Part shown: positions 43,391 to 51,671 of the stretch, piece by piece
Position numbering within the stretch: position 1 is the stretch's first letter
How the letters are laid out: every line of letters starts with the position of its first letter
Source of the DNA: Chloroflexota bacterium
GTDB taxonomy: Bacteria > Chloroflexota > Anaerolineae > Anaerolineales > UBA4823
DNA length: 64,000 nucleotides
Assembly (NCBI GenBank): GCA_029782365.1
Contig: JAKOUW010000235.1
Location: forward strand, 1-64,000
Direction of reading: 5' to 3'
Position numbers and translations under genes: made by a program
The notes under the pieces: model-generated
Seen by the model: the letters and a program-made list of their open reading frames with translations, nothing else
The model's database searches: none
What the model was told of the DNA's origin: nothing

Positions 43391-43413
43391 CAAAAAGTTC
43401 ATTGAAATGAACT
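43391..43413 (-). terminator. Rho-independent terminator of the ABC-F gene
   Basis: AGTTCATT (43406-43413 on the minus strand) and AATGAACT (43403-43396) pair around TC, followed by TTTTTG on the minus strand, right after the ABC-F stop and before the Tad promoter. Confidence 0.65.
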
Positions 43414-43428
43414 GGGAGACTCACTTAA

Positions 43429-45069
43429 CTAACCAATCTCGCTGCCTTTCCTTTCCAGGTAATCGCTGTACCCACCCAGGTATTCCACCAGGCGGCCGCC
43501 CTCCAGCGCCAGGATTTTTTGGATTGTACGATCTAAAAAATAGCGGTCATGCGAGATGACCAACACAGTGCCCTCAAATTCATCCAAGGCCTGCTCCAAC
43601 ACTTCCGCGGAGGCGATATCCAGGTTGTTCGTTGGCTCGTCAAGCAATAAGAAATTGGCGCCTGACAGCACCAACATAGCTAACTGCAGCCGACTGCGCT
43701 CACCGCCGGAAAGCTCCCCCACCATTTGGCTGGCCTGGCGGTATGTAAAAAGATATCGCAGCAAGAAAGAAACTGCACTGCTTTCATTGAGGGCAGCTGC
43801 CCGCCGCACCGACTCAATTAATGTCATCTTAAAATCCAATGTTTCGTGCTCTTGGGCATAATAGCCCACTTTAACCGACGGCCCCAGGATCACATCGCCT
43901 TGATCAGGAGCTTCCATACCCAAAATCAGACGCAGCAGAACCGATTTGCCGGCGCCGTTTGGCCCAATCAGGCCCACGCGCTCACCGTGGCGGACGGTCA
44001 GGCTGGTCGGCTGCAGCACCTGTCGGCTGCCAAATGCCTTCGCCAATCCTCTCAATTCGAGCACTTTGCTAGAGCCGCGCCAGCCGTTGAGCTCCAGGTC
44101 CATCCGCTTGCGTTCCATTATGGGTCGCTCGATCTTTTCAATTTTCTCGAGACGGATCTGCATCGATTTGGCGCGTTTGGCGAACTTTTCGTTATCGTAC
44201 AATTTGCCCCACAATGCCAGGCGTTTAATGGCTGCCTGCATACGCCGGATCTCATGGGCCTGCGCCTCAAACATCTGCTGCTGGCGCGCCAGGCGCTCTT
44301 CTTTTTCGAGCATGTAACTCGAATAATCGCCGCTGAAACAAACCAGCCTGCCATCTTCAATTTCGGCGATGTGGGTGACACAGGCGTCCAGCAGATACCT
44401 GTCATGGGAAATGATCACCACCGCACCGGGGTATTCACGAATGAGCTGCTCTAAATACACTTTGCCCGGCAAGTCGAGATGGTTATCCGGTTCATCCAAT
44501 AACAACAAGGAGGGCGCCGCCATCAGCAGGCGCGCCAGGCCGACCAACTTCTTTTGACCGCCTGAAAGCAGGCTCAGCGGTTTTTCCAGGTCCGTCTCGG
44601 GCAGACCCAGGCTGATCAGAAGATTGTGCACGCGCTGGGAATAACCATCTCCACCAAATGAGGCATACTCCTCCAGGAGCTGCTGCTGGCGCGCCAGGGC
44701 TTTTTCCAAGCGCCCAGGATTGGAATACACGCCTGTCTCGCCAAGGCTGGCCTCCACCTCTTGAAGGCTGGCAGCGACTTCAGCAACCCGTGGATTCCCT
44801 TCCATCGCCAGGGCGATTGGCGTGCGGTCCATGGGAAGTTCTGGGTGCTGCGGCAGGTAACCCAGGCTGATGCCCCTGGCCCGCGTAATCATCCCCCCTG
44901 GCTCGGGGTTGTATTCGGCGGTCATCAATTTGAACAGTGAGGATTTTCCTGCTCCATTCGGCCCAATCAAGCCAACTTTTTGATCATGTTGGATTTCCCA
45001 GGATAAGCCGTTGAAGAGCACATGGGCTCCCAATACCAGTTTGACATTGGCCAATTGCAGTGCGATCAT
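43429..45069 (-). CDS. ABC-F family ATPase
   Basis: 546 residues, two ABC domains and no membrane part. First Walker A GPNGAGKSS near 36, signature LLSGGQKKL; second GPNGAGKSV near 360, signature LSGGERSRLQL; the inter-domain linker (about 245-330) is charged and helical. ABC-F proteins bind the ribosome E-site region and rescue stalled or drug-bound ribosomes, or translate hard sequences. A leader ORF and a terminator-like hairpin lie before its start, as in drug-induced ABC-F genes. Start ATG 45069 with CGGAG about 6 nt ahead. Confidence 0.9.
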   Translation of the reverse strand: MIALQLANVKLVLGAHVLFNGLSWEIQHDQKVGLIGPNGAGKSSLFKLMTAEYNPEPGGMITRARGISLGYLPQHPELPMDRTPIALAMEGNPRVAEVAASLQEVEASLGETGVYSNPGRLEKALARQQQLLEEYASFGGDGYSQRVHNLLISLGLPETDLEKPLSLLSGGQKKLVGLARLLMAAPSLLLLDEPDNHLDLPGKVYLEQLIREYPGAVVIISHDRYLLDACVTHIAEIEDGRLVCFSGDYSSYMLEKEERLARQQQMFEAQAHEIRRMQAAIKRLALWGKLYDNEKFAKRAKSMQIRLEKIEKIERPIMERKRMDLELNGWRGSSKVLELRGLAKAFGSRQVLQPTSLTVRHGERVGLIGPNGAGKSVLLRLILGMEAPDQGDVILGPSVKVGYYAQEHETLDFKMTLIESVRRAAALNESSAVSFLLRYLFTYRQASQMVGELSGGERSRLQLAMLVLSGANFLLLDEPTNNLDIASAEVLEQALDEFEGTVLVISHDRYFLDRTIQKILALEGGRLVEYLGGYSDYLERKGSEIG

Positions 45070-45083
45070 AACAAACTCCGCAA

Positions 45084-45120
45084 GGTTAAATAAAAGCGCC
45101 GCAGGATGTACCTGCGGCGC
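45084..45120 (-). terminator. Attenuator-like terminator in ABC-F leader
   Basis: GCGCCGCAGG (minus strand 45120-45111) and CCTGCGGCGC (45105-45096) pair around TACAT, and TTTTATTTAA follows. A strong hairpin plus T-run just before the ABC-F start, after a leader ORF, is the layout of transcription attenuation. Confidence 0.7.
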
Positions 45121-45142
45121 GGATGAGTGTACGATGGCTAAA

Positions 45143-45244
45143 TTACATTCCAGGCTGCAGGCGCGTTTCGAGGAAGCCCTGCGAATTGCCCGACATCACA
45201 CCCCGCATCAGCGGAGGCAAACCTGGTGAAAATGAGTAGATCAT
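45143..45244 (-). CDS. Putative leader peptide of the ABC-F gene
   Basis: A 33-codon frame from ATG 45244 to TAA 45145-45143. The start is only 7 nt after a TATAAT box, so it would be translated with almost no leader. It ends about 25 nt before the terminator-like hairpin. No similarity recognised; its value lies in the order promoter, short frame, terminator, ABC-F gene, as in ribosome-controlled attenuation. It could be a chance frame. Confidence 0.4.
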   Translation of the reverse strand: MIYSFSPGLPPLMRGVMSGNSQGFLETRLQPGM

Positions 45245-45251
45245 ACTGCAA

Positions 45252-45260
45252 ATTATACCA
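45252..45260 (-). promoter_or_regulatory. Extended -10 promoter of ABC-F leader
   Basis: TGGTATAAT on the minus strand (45260-45252), identical to the rpsO element; no good -35. It lies immediately downstream of the epimerase gene's stop. Confidence 0.65.
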
Positions 45261-45281
45261 AATAATCCTGATCTTTTTCGA

Positions 45282-46214
45282 TTATGGCAAAGATTTGCAC
45301 CAATCCAACGTGGTTTTCAAAGCCTCTTTCAACGGTGTGGGCTGCAAACCGAATGTATTTTGCGCTTTGCTCGTATCAACGACAAAGGGCTTTTCCCATT
45401 CGTACAGCATCTCATAAGTTTCTTTAATTTCCTTTTGGAATAAGCCCAATAAACCGAGCATCCATTTTCCCCCGACCAGGCGCTTGACCGGCCTTCCCAA
45501 CTCGACAGCGATCAGATCAGCAAATTGGTTTTGCGTGATCGCAGGGTTGCTGGGCGCAAACCACACCTGACCCAAACCTTCCGGTCGAGTGCCCAACGTG
45601 GCGAGCAGGCGTCCAAAATCTGGGATGTATGTGAAAGTGTGCGGCATATCCGCATTGCCCAGGAGGTTGACAGCTTTGCCTTTGACCGCTGGCAGAATGG
45701 CAAAGCTGGTGAGAGCGAAATCTTCCGGTCCGAAGAAATCCGAAGCCCGTCCAATGGCCGCGTTCAACCGCCCTGAGGCGTGCGCTTCAAGCACCTCCTC
45801 TGCCATTCGGGCGCGCACTTTCCCTTTGCGCGTGATCGGGCCAAGCGGCGCATCCTCGCGCAAGGCGCCGGTAAATGGTTGATACATATATAAGTTCTCG
45901 GCGACGATGAAGCGCGCCCCGTTTTTCTCGGCTGCCTGCTGAATAGCGCGCTGCAGAGGGAGAAATTTTTCCACCCACTCATGGTAATGCGGCTGGGCGC
46001 ACTGATAAATGGCAGCCGCGTCACGGGTATTGGCGATGTTTTGCTCAGCATCATAGGCATCGGAAGCAACCACCTCTGCTCCTTCAACCGCTGGCTCGAC
46101 TTTACCGGACCGGTTAATCATCCTGACCTTATGTCCCATGCTCAGCAGAGCGCGCGCGGTTGACTTACCGAGCGGACCGCTGCCAAAGACCACATGTACA
46201 TTGCCTTCAACCAT
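45282..46214 (-). CDS. NAD(P)-dependent epimerase/dehydratase-like protein
   Basis: 310 residues. N-terminal nucleotide-binding HVVFGSGPLGKSTARALLSMG, with a G-x-G-x-x-G pattern, and a Rossmann fold of the atypical SDR or NmrA/epimerase type; catalytic residues are unclear since no Y-x-x-x-K is seen in the usual place. Start ATG 46214 behind GGAGG. It is next to the TetR gene on the same strand and may be its target. Could act as NAD(P)-sensing or as a quinone/aldehyde reductase. Confidence 0.75.
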   Translation of the reverse strand: MVEGNVHVVFGSGPLGKSTARALLSMGHKVRMINRSGKVEPAVEGAEVVASDAYDAEQNIANTRDAAAIYQCAQPHYHEWVEKFLPLQRAIQQAAEKNGARFIVAENLYMYQPFTGALREDAPLGPITRKGKVRARMAEEVLEAHASGRLNAAIGRASDFFGPEDFALTSFAILPAVKGKAVNLLGNADMPHTFTYIPDFGRLLATLGTRPEGLGQVWFAPSNPAITQNQFADLIAVELGRPVKRLVGGKWMLGLLGLFQKEIKETYEMLYEWEKPFVVDTSKAQNTFGLQPTPLKEALKTTLDWCKSLP

Positions 46215-46241
46215 TCAACTTACCTCCAATTGAAATTGAAT

Positions 46242-46949
46242 TCAGGGAATGCGAATGAACTGCCGGCAAATCGCTTGCAGCTCACGCAGGTAAATTTCCT
46301 CAGGGTTCACCAGAAAAGACGGCAGTTGACCGCCGATTTCCAGCGAAACAAATCCATGCACGCGCGTCCAAATGATGAACGCAGCATACAGCGCTTCGGG
46401 ATGCGCCCCACAGGCAAAATCTGACCAGTCAGAAAACATTTTATGAATAGCTGTCGTCATCGGTGCGCTGGCATAAGTTTGCAAAGCGCCGCTTTCCCAG
46501 GCAGCCTGGAGAGTGTTGATCATCGGCTGCAAAGCTGCAGCGGCTGCCGGAACAGTGACTTCTCGTGGGGCGTGGTAACCAGGGAGCGGTGTGCCGAAGA
46601 TCAACTGGTAACGCTGGGCGTGCTCAATGGCCCAAATCCGATAGGCAGTTCCCAGGTCAGTCAATCGATCAAAAAATTCTTCCGGAGAAGGAGCTATCTG
46701 CGGGCGCCGAATCAACACTGTTGCCTGCCTCTGCCCGAGGGAGAGAAAGGCATCCACGATTAGTGCGGTCACCAGTTCATCTCGGCTGGAGAAGTAGGTG
46801 TAAATCGCCGGGGCAGTGATCTTTAACTCACGCGCGATGGCTCGCAGCGACAGAGCCGCAACGCCCTGGTCGGCGACCAACTGCCAGGCGGCAGCTTTAA
46901 TCGCCTTGGGCAAATCTATTTTTCTTTCTGACTGGCGTGGACGAACCAT
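46242..46949 (-). CDS. TetR/AcrR-family transcriptional regulator
   Basis: 235 residues. N-terminal helix-turn-helix about 28-58 (GVAALSLRAIARELKITAPAIYTYFSSRDELVTAL) and a helical ligand-binding domain. Binds probably the 18-bp inverted repeat overlapping its own promoter. Start ATG 46949 behind GAGGAGAGG. Candidate targets are itself and the epimerase gene that follows 27 nt downstream. Confidence 0.9.
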   Translation of the reverse strand: MVRPRQSERKIDLPKAIKAAAWQLVADQGVAALSLRAIARELKITAPAIYTYFSSRDELVTALIVDAFLSLGQRQATVLIRRPQIAPSPEEFFDRLTDLGTAYRIWAIEHAQRYQLIFGTPLPGYHAPREVTVPAAAAALQPMINTLQAAWESGALQTYASAPMTTAIHKMFSDWSDFACGAHPEALYAAFIIWTRVHGFVSLEIGGQLPSFLVNPEEIYLRELQAICRQFIRIP

Positions 46950-46961
46950 CCTCTCCTCATA

Positions 46962-47004
46962 AACTAAACACTGTATAATTTAAATTATTATACAGCGTTT
47001 AGTT
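46962..47004. promoter_or_regulatory. TetR operator: 18-bp inverted repeat overlapping the promoter
   Basis: AACTAAACACTGTATAAT (46962-46979) and ATTATACAGCGTTTAGTT (46987-47004) are reverse complements with one mismatch, spacer 7 nt. It covers the -10 box of the TetR promoter, so binding would block transcription. Confidence 0.75.
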
Positions 47005-47014
47005 ATTTTGTCAA
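46987..47014 (-). promoter_or_regulatory. Sigma-70 promoter of the TetR operon
   Basis: TTGACA (47009-47014), 16-nt spacer, TATAAT (46987-46992) on the minus strand, inside the palindrome. Confidence 0.75.
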
Positions 47015-47023
47015 GAGCAGAAT

Positions 47024-47056
47024 AAAAAACCGAGCAAGGAAACTTTGCTCGGTTTT
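47024..47056. terminator. Rho-independent terminator
   Basis: AAACCGAGCAA and TTGCTCGGTTT pair with an 8-nt loop; T-run on the minus strand (end of the 47080 gene) and TTTT on the plus side. Confidence 0.8.
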
Positions 47057-47079
47057 GGTAAAGCGAATTTTAGAAATAT

Positions 47080-48393
47080 TTACTTATACAGGCTCATGGT
47101 TGTCGGTGTGTGATAAGTTTTCTCTCCGTCGTAGGTAACGATCAGGCTGCCATTACCATTGCCAATGATTTGGTTGGCAATCAATTGCCCGGTGATATTG
47201 ATGTCCTCGGGGTCCTTGCCCCCACCAACCGCCTGGATTACTCCATTGAGCGCGTAAATCATTCCAACGACTGCTTGCCCACCATTGCCCTTAATATCAA
47301 TCGTGTTGGTGTTTGACCGCGCCGCGAAAATAGCAATGCCGGCATAAGTCCCTGTCGTTTGTGCCGAAATGGTTAAACCTCCCTGACCCGGTAAGGAAAG
47401 TGCGCCATCTTTGAAATAGAGCAGCACATTATTTCCCAGCAACTTGGTCTGGCCTTTCAAAGCTACGCTTCCCGTAATGCAATAGGTGCCTGGGTTCAAA
47501 GTGCCTCCATTGCTAAGCACGCTTCCTGCAATGTTACCCGGATTAAATGTATTATTTCCGCTGGTCGTTTGTATGCTGCCGGAGGAACTGCAGGTCGGCT
47601 CTGCAAGGCCAGCTAATGGATCGCCAATTGCCGTGCCTCCATTGGCGCCAGTAGTGATCGGGCTGGGAATTATATGGTCGTTTACCCCATAGTTATAGGA
47701 ACCCACATTCGTAATCGTATCTGCAATGACAAAACCTCCGCCGCTGCTGTTACCGGGAGAAATACCGCAGGTCGCTGATCCTACCGTATTTATAAAAATT
47801 CCTCCGCTGATGACCTGGACATTGCCAGAATTGCCACCGCCGGAGATTGAAATGTCGTTCAAATGAGTATTGCACAGGTCTTCCATGGCTATGATGCCCT
47901 GCCCTGGCATCGCCGGCGTTGGCGCTAACACGCGCGCCACCGCCTGCACCTGACTGCGCAGCGGACCGTTAAACACAAACTGTACGAAAAACGTGGGCGT
48001 CGTGGTCGAGATCTCGACGGTCACATCCAACGACTGCGGCGTCGCTGTGTTGCACTGCACGTTTACACCATTATGGCTCGCCGCCAGGTCGCCCGCTGAT
48101 TTTGCTGTCAGGCTGATCCCATTGCTGGATGCCCGGTTGATGGCACTGCTTTGCGCCCCCGAAACCAAATTGGAGCACTTCGTGGCCCAGTCGCTGCCGG
48201 TAGCATCCTTTAAATTTTTCGCAGCCTGCCCTGCGCCCGCCATGGCAGCGGCATCGGCGATGTTTTGCGCATTACGTCGGTCGGAATACAGTAGACCACC
48301 GTCGATCGCCAGGCCAGTAAAACCCAGCAGCACCACGAGGCTGATGGCAATGATCACGATTGCCTGACCATTTTCATTTTTTTTCTTTCTCAT
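47080..48393 (-). CDS. TadG-like protein with long glycine-rich beta-rich domain
   Basis: 437 residues. N-terminal NGQAIVIIAISLVVLLGFTGLAIDGG is a TadG-type anchor, followed by DRRNAQNIADAAAMAGAGQAA. The rest (about 175-437) is rich in Gly, Asn, Ser and Ile, with repeated short strands (ISISGGGNSGNVQVISGG, DIKGNGGQAVVGMIYAL), resembling a solenoid-type surface domain. Start ATG 48393 behind GGAGGA. Probably displayed at the surface with the TadE proteins downstream of it in the same direction upstream. No enzyme motif. Confidence 0.75.
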   Translation of the reverse strand: MRKKKNENGQAIVIIAISLVVLLGFTGLAIDGGLLYSDRRNAQNIADAAAMAGAGQAAKNLKDATGSDWATKCSNLVSGAQSSAINRASSNGISLTAKSAGDLAASHNGVNVQCNTATPQSLDVTVEISTTTPTFFVQFVFNGPLRSQVQAVARVLAPTPAMPGQGIIAMEDLCNTHLNDISISGGGNSGNVQVISGGIFINTVGSATCGISPGNSSGGGFVIADTITNVGSYNYGVNDHIIPSPITTGANGGTAIGDPLAGLAEPTCSSSGSIQTTSGNNTFNPGNIAGSVLSNGGTLNPGTYCITGSVALKGQTKLLGNNVLLYFKDGALSLPGQGGLTISAQTTGTYAGIAIFAARSNTNTIDIKGNGGQAVVGMIYALNGVIQAVGGGKDPEDINITGQLIANQIIGNGNGSLIVTYDGEKTYHTPTTMSLYK

Positions 48394-48433
48394 TCGGATA
48401 TCCTCCGCAAACGACTGAAAAAATTTATATTAT

Positions 48434-48865
48434 CTAAGGAGATGGACATTGGATCAGAATTTCATCTGTAATCGAAGTCGTTAAGTCGATTGTCTTCGGT
48501 AAAAGACCCCAGCCCCATATTGGGGTGACCATCGGAAAATTGTTGTACGCAACCGTCACTTTAATGCCGTTGCCTAAACAATGACTGCCGCCCGTGTAAG
48601 CGACATTCACTTGAACGCTGGAAAGGTCAACGAGTGATTGTGAGCCAGATTTGACAACACTTATTATTTTGTCTGTTGAATCTGGATGCAGCGACCCATA
48701 GCTTGCTCCTGCCCCAGCAGCATCGCGCATCGCAATATAAGTAAACAACGCACGTCCCAGATCAATAATCCCGCCAATCAAGAAAACCAAGACCAAAAGA
48801 ACGAGAGCCATTTCAACCAGACTTTGGCCTCTTTCTTTTTGGTAAGTCAGCGGGGATTTGGACAT
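48434..48865 (-). CDS. TadE-like minor pilin
   Basis: 143 residues from ATG 48865 (a TTG at 48877 is possible). ERGQSLVEMALVLLVLVFLIGGIIDLGRALF is a TadE signal/anchor. Middle gene of the 49404-47080 operon. Confidence 0.8.
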   Translation of the reverse strand: MSKSPLTYQKERGQSLVEMALVLLVLVFLIGGIIDLGRALFTYIAMRDAAGAGASYGSLHPDSTDKIISVVKSGSQSLVDLSSVQVNVAYTGGSHCLGNGIKVTVAYNNFPMVTPIWGWGLLPKTIDLTTSITDEILIQCPSP

Positions 48866-48873
48866 ATAAATTC

Positions 48874-49404
48874 TCAATTACTGATTGAAATGTTTACTAG
48901 AATGGGACGCACTGATTTCGAATACAAGGTGATCGACGGTATGCCGATCCATTTTACCAATGGATTAAACGTTGTAGTTAATTCAACAATCACTCGCGGC
49001 TGGTCATCCGCAGCTACGGGAGAGCTGGGTGCGCTCGTCGGAGACGTGCCCGGGCCGAGATCGTAGAGTGGATAATTGTCTTTGGTAGACCAATTCACCG
49101 TTATCACCGGCGCCGCTTTCTGCGCTGCGGCCAGCATGCCGGTTTTGTCTAAGTAACGATTTGGGCTTGAGGCGCCAGGGCCTGTTGACGATCCCCAACG
49201 GGCAGCTTCACTGCTGGCTGTCACAAGGGCGCTGTATGTATATAGCATTCTACCGAACTCGATTATTCCATAGATCATCAGCAATAGCACAGGTAACGCT
49301 ATGACGAACTCAATCAGCGTCTGCCCGCGCTGCCTAATGTGACTTCGTTCCTGCCTTTCCTTCAAGGAGAAAGGTTCCCCCTTACAACAGATTAGATTTT
49401 CCAA
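48874..49404 (-). CDS. TadE-like minor pilin
   Basis: 176 residues. QRGQTLIEFVIALPVLLLMIYGIIEFGRML is a TadE anchor with the G-Q-T-L-I-E-F motif; VTASSEAARWGSS follows. Start TTG 49404 behind GGGGAGG. First gene of the operon that continues to 47080. Stop overlaps the next gene's alternative TTG. Confidence 0.8.
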   Translation of the reverse strand: MENLICCKGEPFSLKERQERSHIRQRGQTLIEFVIALPVLLLMIYGIIEFGRMLYTYSALVTASSEAARWGSSTGPGASSPNRYLDKTGMLAAAQKAAPVITVNWSTKDNYPLYDLGPGTSPTSAPSSPVAADDQPRVIVELTTTFNPLVKWIGIPSITLYSKSVRPILVNISISN

Positions 49405-49694
49405 TTTCGCCTCCCCGGTCTAGAGTTTCCAATGAAATGCATCCGCTTGCTTTGCAATTTGCACCAACCTCTCTTCCATTAAGATATTAACACTAAATAA
49501 GGTTAATTACATTAGCATTCAATCTTCACCTGAGCCAACTTTTTCGACAAATTCTCAAAGAAATGCATGTTTGTTCTGTCGGCTTTAATATTATCTCATT
49601 TTCCAGGTGATCTTCTGATGAAGGATCGCGCGGATACAAAGAACAGAGAAGATCCATCTTCTCCTATAATTAAAAACGAATTCAAAGGAAAAAA

Positions 49695-50081
49695 GTGTCA
49701 AATAATCCATTCTCAAGACAAATTCTCATTTTAATCATAGCTGATTATTCGGGAGCAGATCATGCTCCGGAATTCCACTTTCATGATATAAATCGAAGCA
49801 TGCCTGGTCATCCTACCCTCGCCCTTGTGTTGCTTTGCCTGGTTGGCACAGCCTTCATGGCTTACAATTTCTACCGTGCCTGGTTCCGGTTGGATGAGAT
49901 GCGTTCCTTCTTGAACGACAACATCGACTCGATGAAGACCAATACCCCCTGGCAAGGTTTTTTTCGCCGACGGGTGAATTATCCGGGCTGGGCTGTTGAA
50001 ACGCGGGTTGTCGCCACGATCAACCTGGCGTTGGCTGTCATTCTGACAGCTTTCGTGCTTTATCTTTACCTGGCTCAATAA
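49695..50081 (+). CDS. Hypothetical two-helix membrane protein
   Basis: 128 residues, not recognised. Two membrane helices (about 42-60 and 106-126) around a soluble loop with WFRLDEMRSFLNDNIDSM. Start GTG 49695 with AAAGGA; a TATAAT at 49665-49670 lies upstream without a good -35. ATG 49800 would give 93 residues and loses the first 35. It ends 9 nt before the M48 protease gene, so it may be its partner. Confidence 0.55.
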   Translation: MSNNPFSRQILILIIADYSGADHAPEFHFHDINRSMPGHPTLALVLLCLVGTAFMAYNFYRAWFRLDEMRSFLNDNIDSMKTNTPWQGFFRRRVNYPGWAVETRVVATINLALAVILTAFVLYLYLAQ

Positions 50082-50090
50082 CCTGCTGGT

Positions 50091-50921
50091 ATGGCTGCAC
50101 ACAAATTCGACACCACGGCTTACCGTTACCCCAATGAAACGGCGATTTTATGGCTGACTGCCCTGCTGATGCTGGCCGTGATTGCCCTGACCGCCACAGC
50201 CACCATTTGCTTAAGCGTGGTTTTTATGGCGTTGTTTGTTTTTTACGCTTATTCGAGCGGCGTCGGCCACCACCAAGAGTTGATGCGCCATGCCCAGGCC
50301 GTGACGCCTGCCACCCTCCCTGGTCTTGCCGCAATCATCACAGAATCTTCCAAGCGCCTGCAGGTGGAACCGGTGGATGTTTTTGTTTTGCACAGCAGTC
50401 AGCTGAACGCTTACACCTTCGGCCTGACTTCTCCCAAGGCAGTCGTGGTGTACGATTCTCTATTAAGGACGATGGACCGTGACGAGATCCAATTTGTAGT
50501 GGGTCACGAGTTGGGCCATGTCAAGCTGGGGCACACCTGGTTGAACTCCCTGGCCGGGGGCATGGCTGGCATTCCCGCTTCAATCTCTGCGGCCCTCATC
50601 CTCACCCTGGCCTTACGTTGGTGGAACCGGGCATGTGAATTTTCAGCCGACCGGGCTGGGCTGTTGGCGTGCGGCAAACCACAAAAAGCCGTCTCCGCCC
50701 TGGTTAAACTGGAAATAGGCCCGCGTCAGCTGACACCGCAAATGTATCAGCAGGTGATGGCTCATATAGAAGCTGAAGACGATAGTTGGCTAAACAGCGC
50801 ACAGGAGCTGCTGGCCACCCATCCCATGATCGTGCGCCGCATCCATCAGCTCAAAGAATTTGCACAGAGCGCGGAATATGCGCGCTTACAAAACGGCGTC
50901 AATCAGAACATGAGCGAATAA
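50091..50921 (+). CDS. M48-family membrane metalloprotease
   Basis: 276 residues. Two N-terminal membrane helices (about 18-52), the zinc site H139-E-L-G-H143 and the third ligand in CEFSADRAG near 182-190. The family (HtpX-like, Peptidase_M48) degrades membrane or periplasmic proteins. It follows the small membrane protein gene by 9 nt. Confidence 0.88.
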   Translation: MAAHKFDTTAYRYPNETAILWLTALLMLAVIALTATATICLSVVFMALFVFYAYSSGVGHHQELMRHAQAVTPATLPGLAAIITESSKRLQVEPVDVFVLHSSQLNAYTFGLTSPKAVVVYDSLLRTMDRDEIQFVVGHELGHVKLGHTWLNSLAGGMAGIPASISAALILTLALRWWNRACEFSADRAGLLACGKPQKAVSALVKLEIGPRQLTPQMYQQVMAHIEAEDDSWLNSAQELLATHPMIVRRIHQLKEFAQSAEYARLQNGVNQNMSE

Positions 50922-50956
50922 ACGGCTTAATCAGAATCAGTTTTCAACTGCAAAAA

Positions 50957-51661
50957 TCACTCATCGGTATTGGGTACGCTGTGACGAGCTTCGGCCAATG
51001 CCTGCAGTTCACCGAGCAAGACCACCTTGCGCTGGCTGACAAACTGATTGATGACATTCCGGCTGTGTTCATCCGGGTCAATTTTGATCCCCATGCGGTG
51101 TATGTCACCGTCTTTTACATTGTAAAGAATTTCGCCATTCACCTCCAGGGTTGGCGAGAATTCATCCAAATCCACCTTAAGACTGATTGTTGCGCCGCGT
51201 TTCATTGTCACCGGGTTATACAAAAGTGCAGAAAATGCGCACACGCCTGCACCGACTTCCGAAATATCTAACAACTCACCACGCGAACTGCTCTTGCGAT
51301 TCGAAACAGTCACCTGTACTTTGTGCGCTGGCTCGACGCGCGGACTGGAGCGCAGGCCAATCGTATTTGGAGCAAACAGGAAATTGGCAAGCCTGACTTT
51401 ATCGCTTTCATAATCTACATTTTGCACGTCGGCGCGCAGCACAAAAGGCAGGTTAGGACTGACCAGGTGTGTATATTGCTCTATCGCCAGGCACACTGCC
51501 TGATAAGGATGCACCGCCAGGATGGCGTACTCCTGCCCCATTTCCTTGATGATAGCATCGTATTCCACCGGCAGGCCGTGATAGCTGTTTACCATACGCA
51601 GTTCACTGCCGTTTTCAGATAGAGCCTTCAATGCATTGTAAATTTCCAAATTGACACTCAT
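50957..51661 (-). CDS. PilZ-domain protein
   Basis: 234 residues. An N-terminal YcgR-like part and a C-terminal PilZ domain with D132-I-S-E-V-G (D-x-S-x-x-G). The arginine motif is weak: R108-V-E-P-A-H-K in place of R-x-x-x-R, so cyclic-di-GMP binding is likely but may be weakened. Located 11 nt after the murE stop; start ATG 51661. Confidence 0.7.
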   Translation of the reverse strand: MSVNLEIYNALKALSENGSELRMVNSYHGLPVEYDAIIKEMGQEYAILAVHPYQAVCLAIEQYTHLVSPNLPFVLRADVQNVDYESDKVRLANFLFAPNTIGLRSSPRVEPAHKVQVTVSNRKSSSRGELLDISEVGAGVCAFSALLYNPVTMKRGATISLKVDLDEFSPTLEVNGEILYNVKDGDIHRMGIKIDPDEHSRNVINQFVSQRKVVLLGELQALAEARHSVPNTDE

Positions 51662-51671
51662 AACGCACCTG

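Noticed and set aside
49665..49670. TATAAT ahead of the 49695 gene
   Set aside because: No -35 or extended element; mentioned only in that gene's entry.
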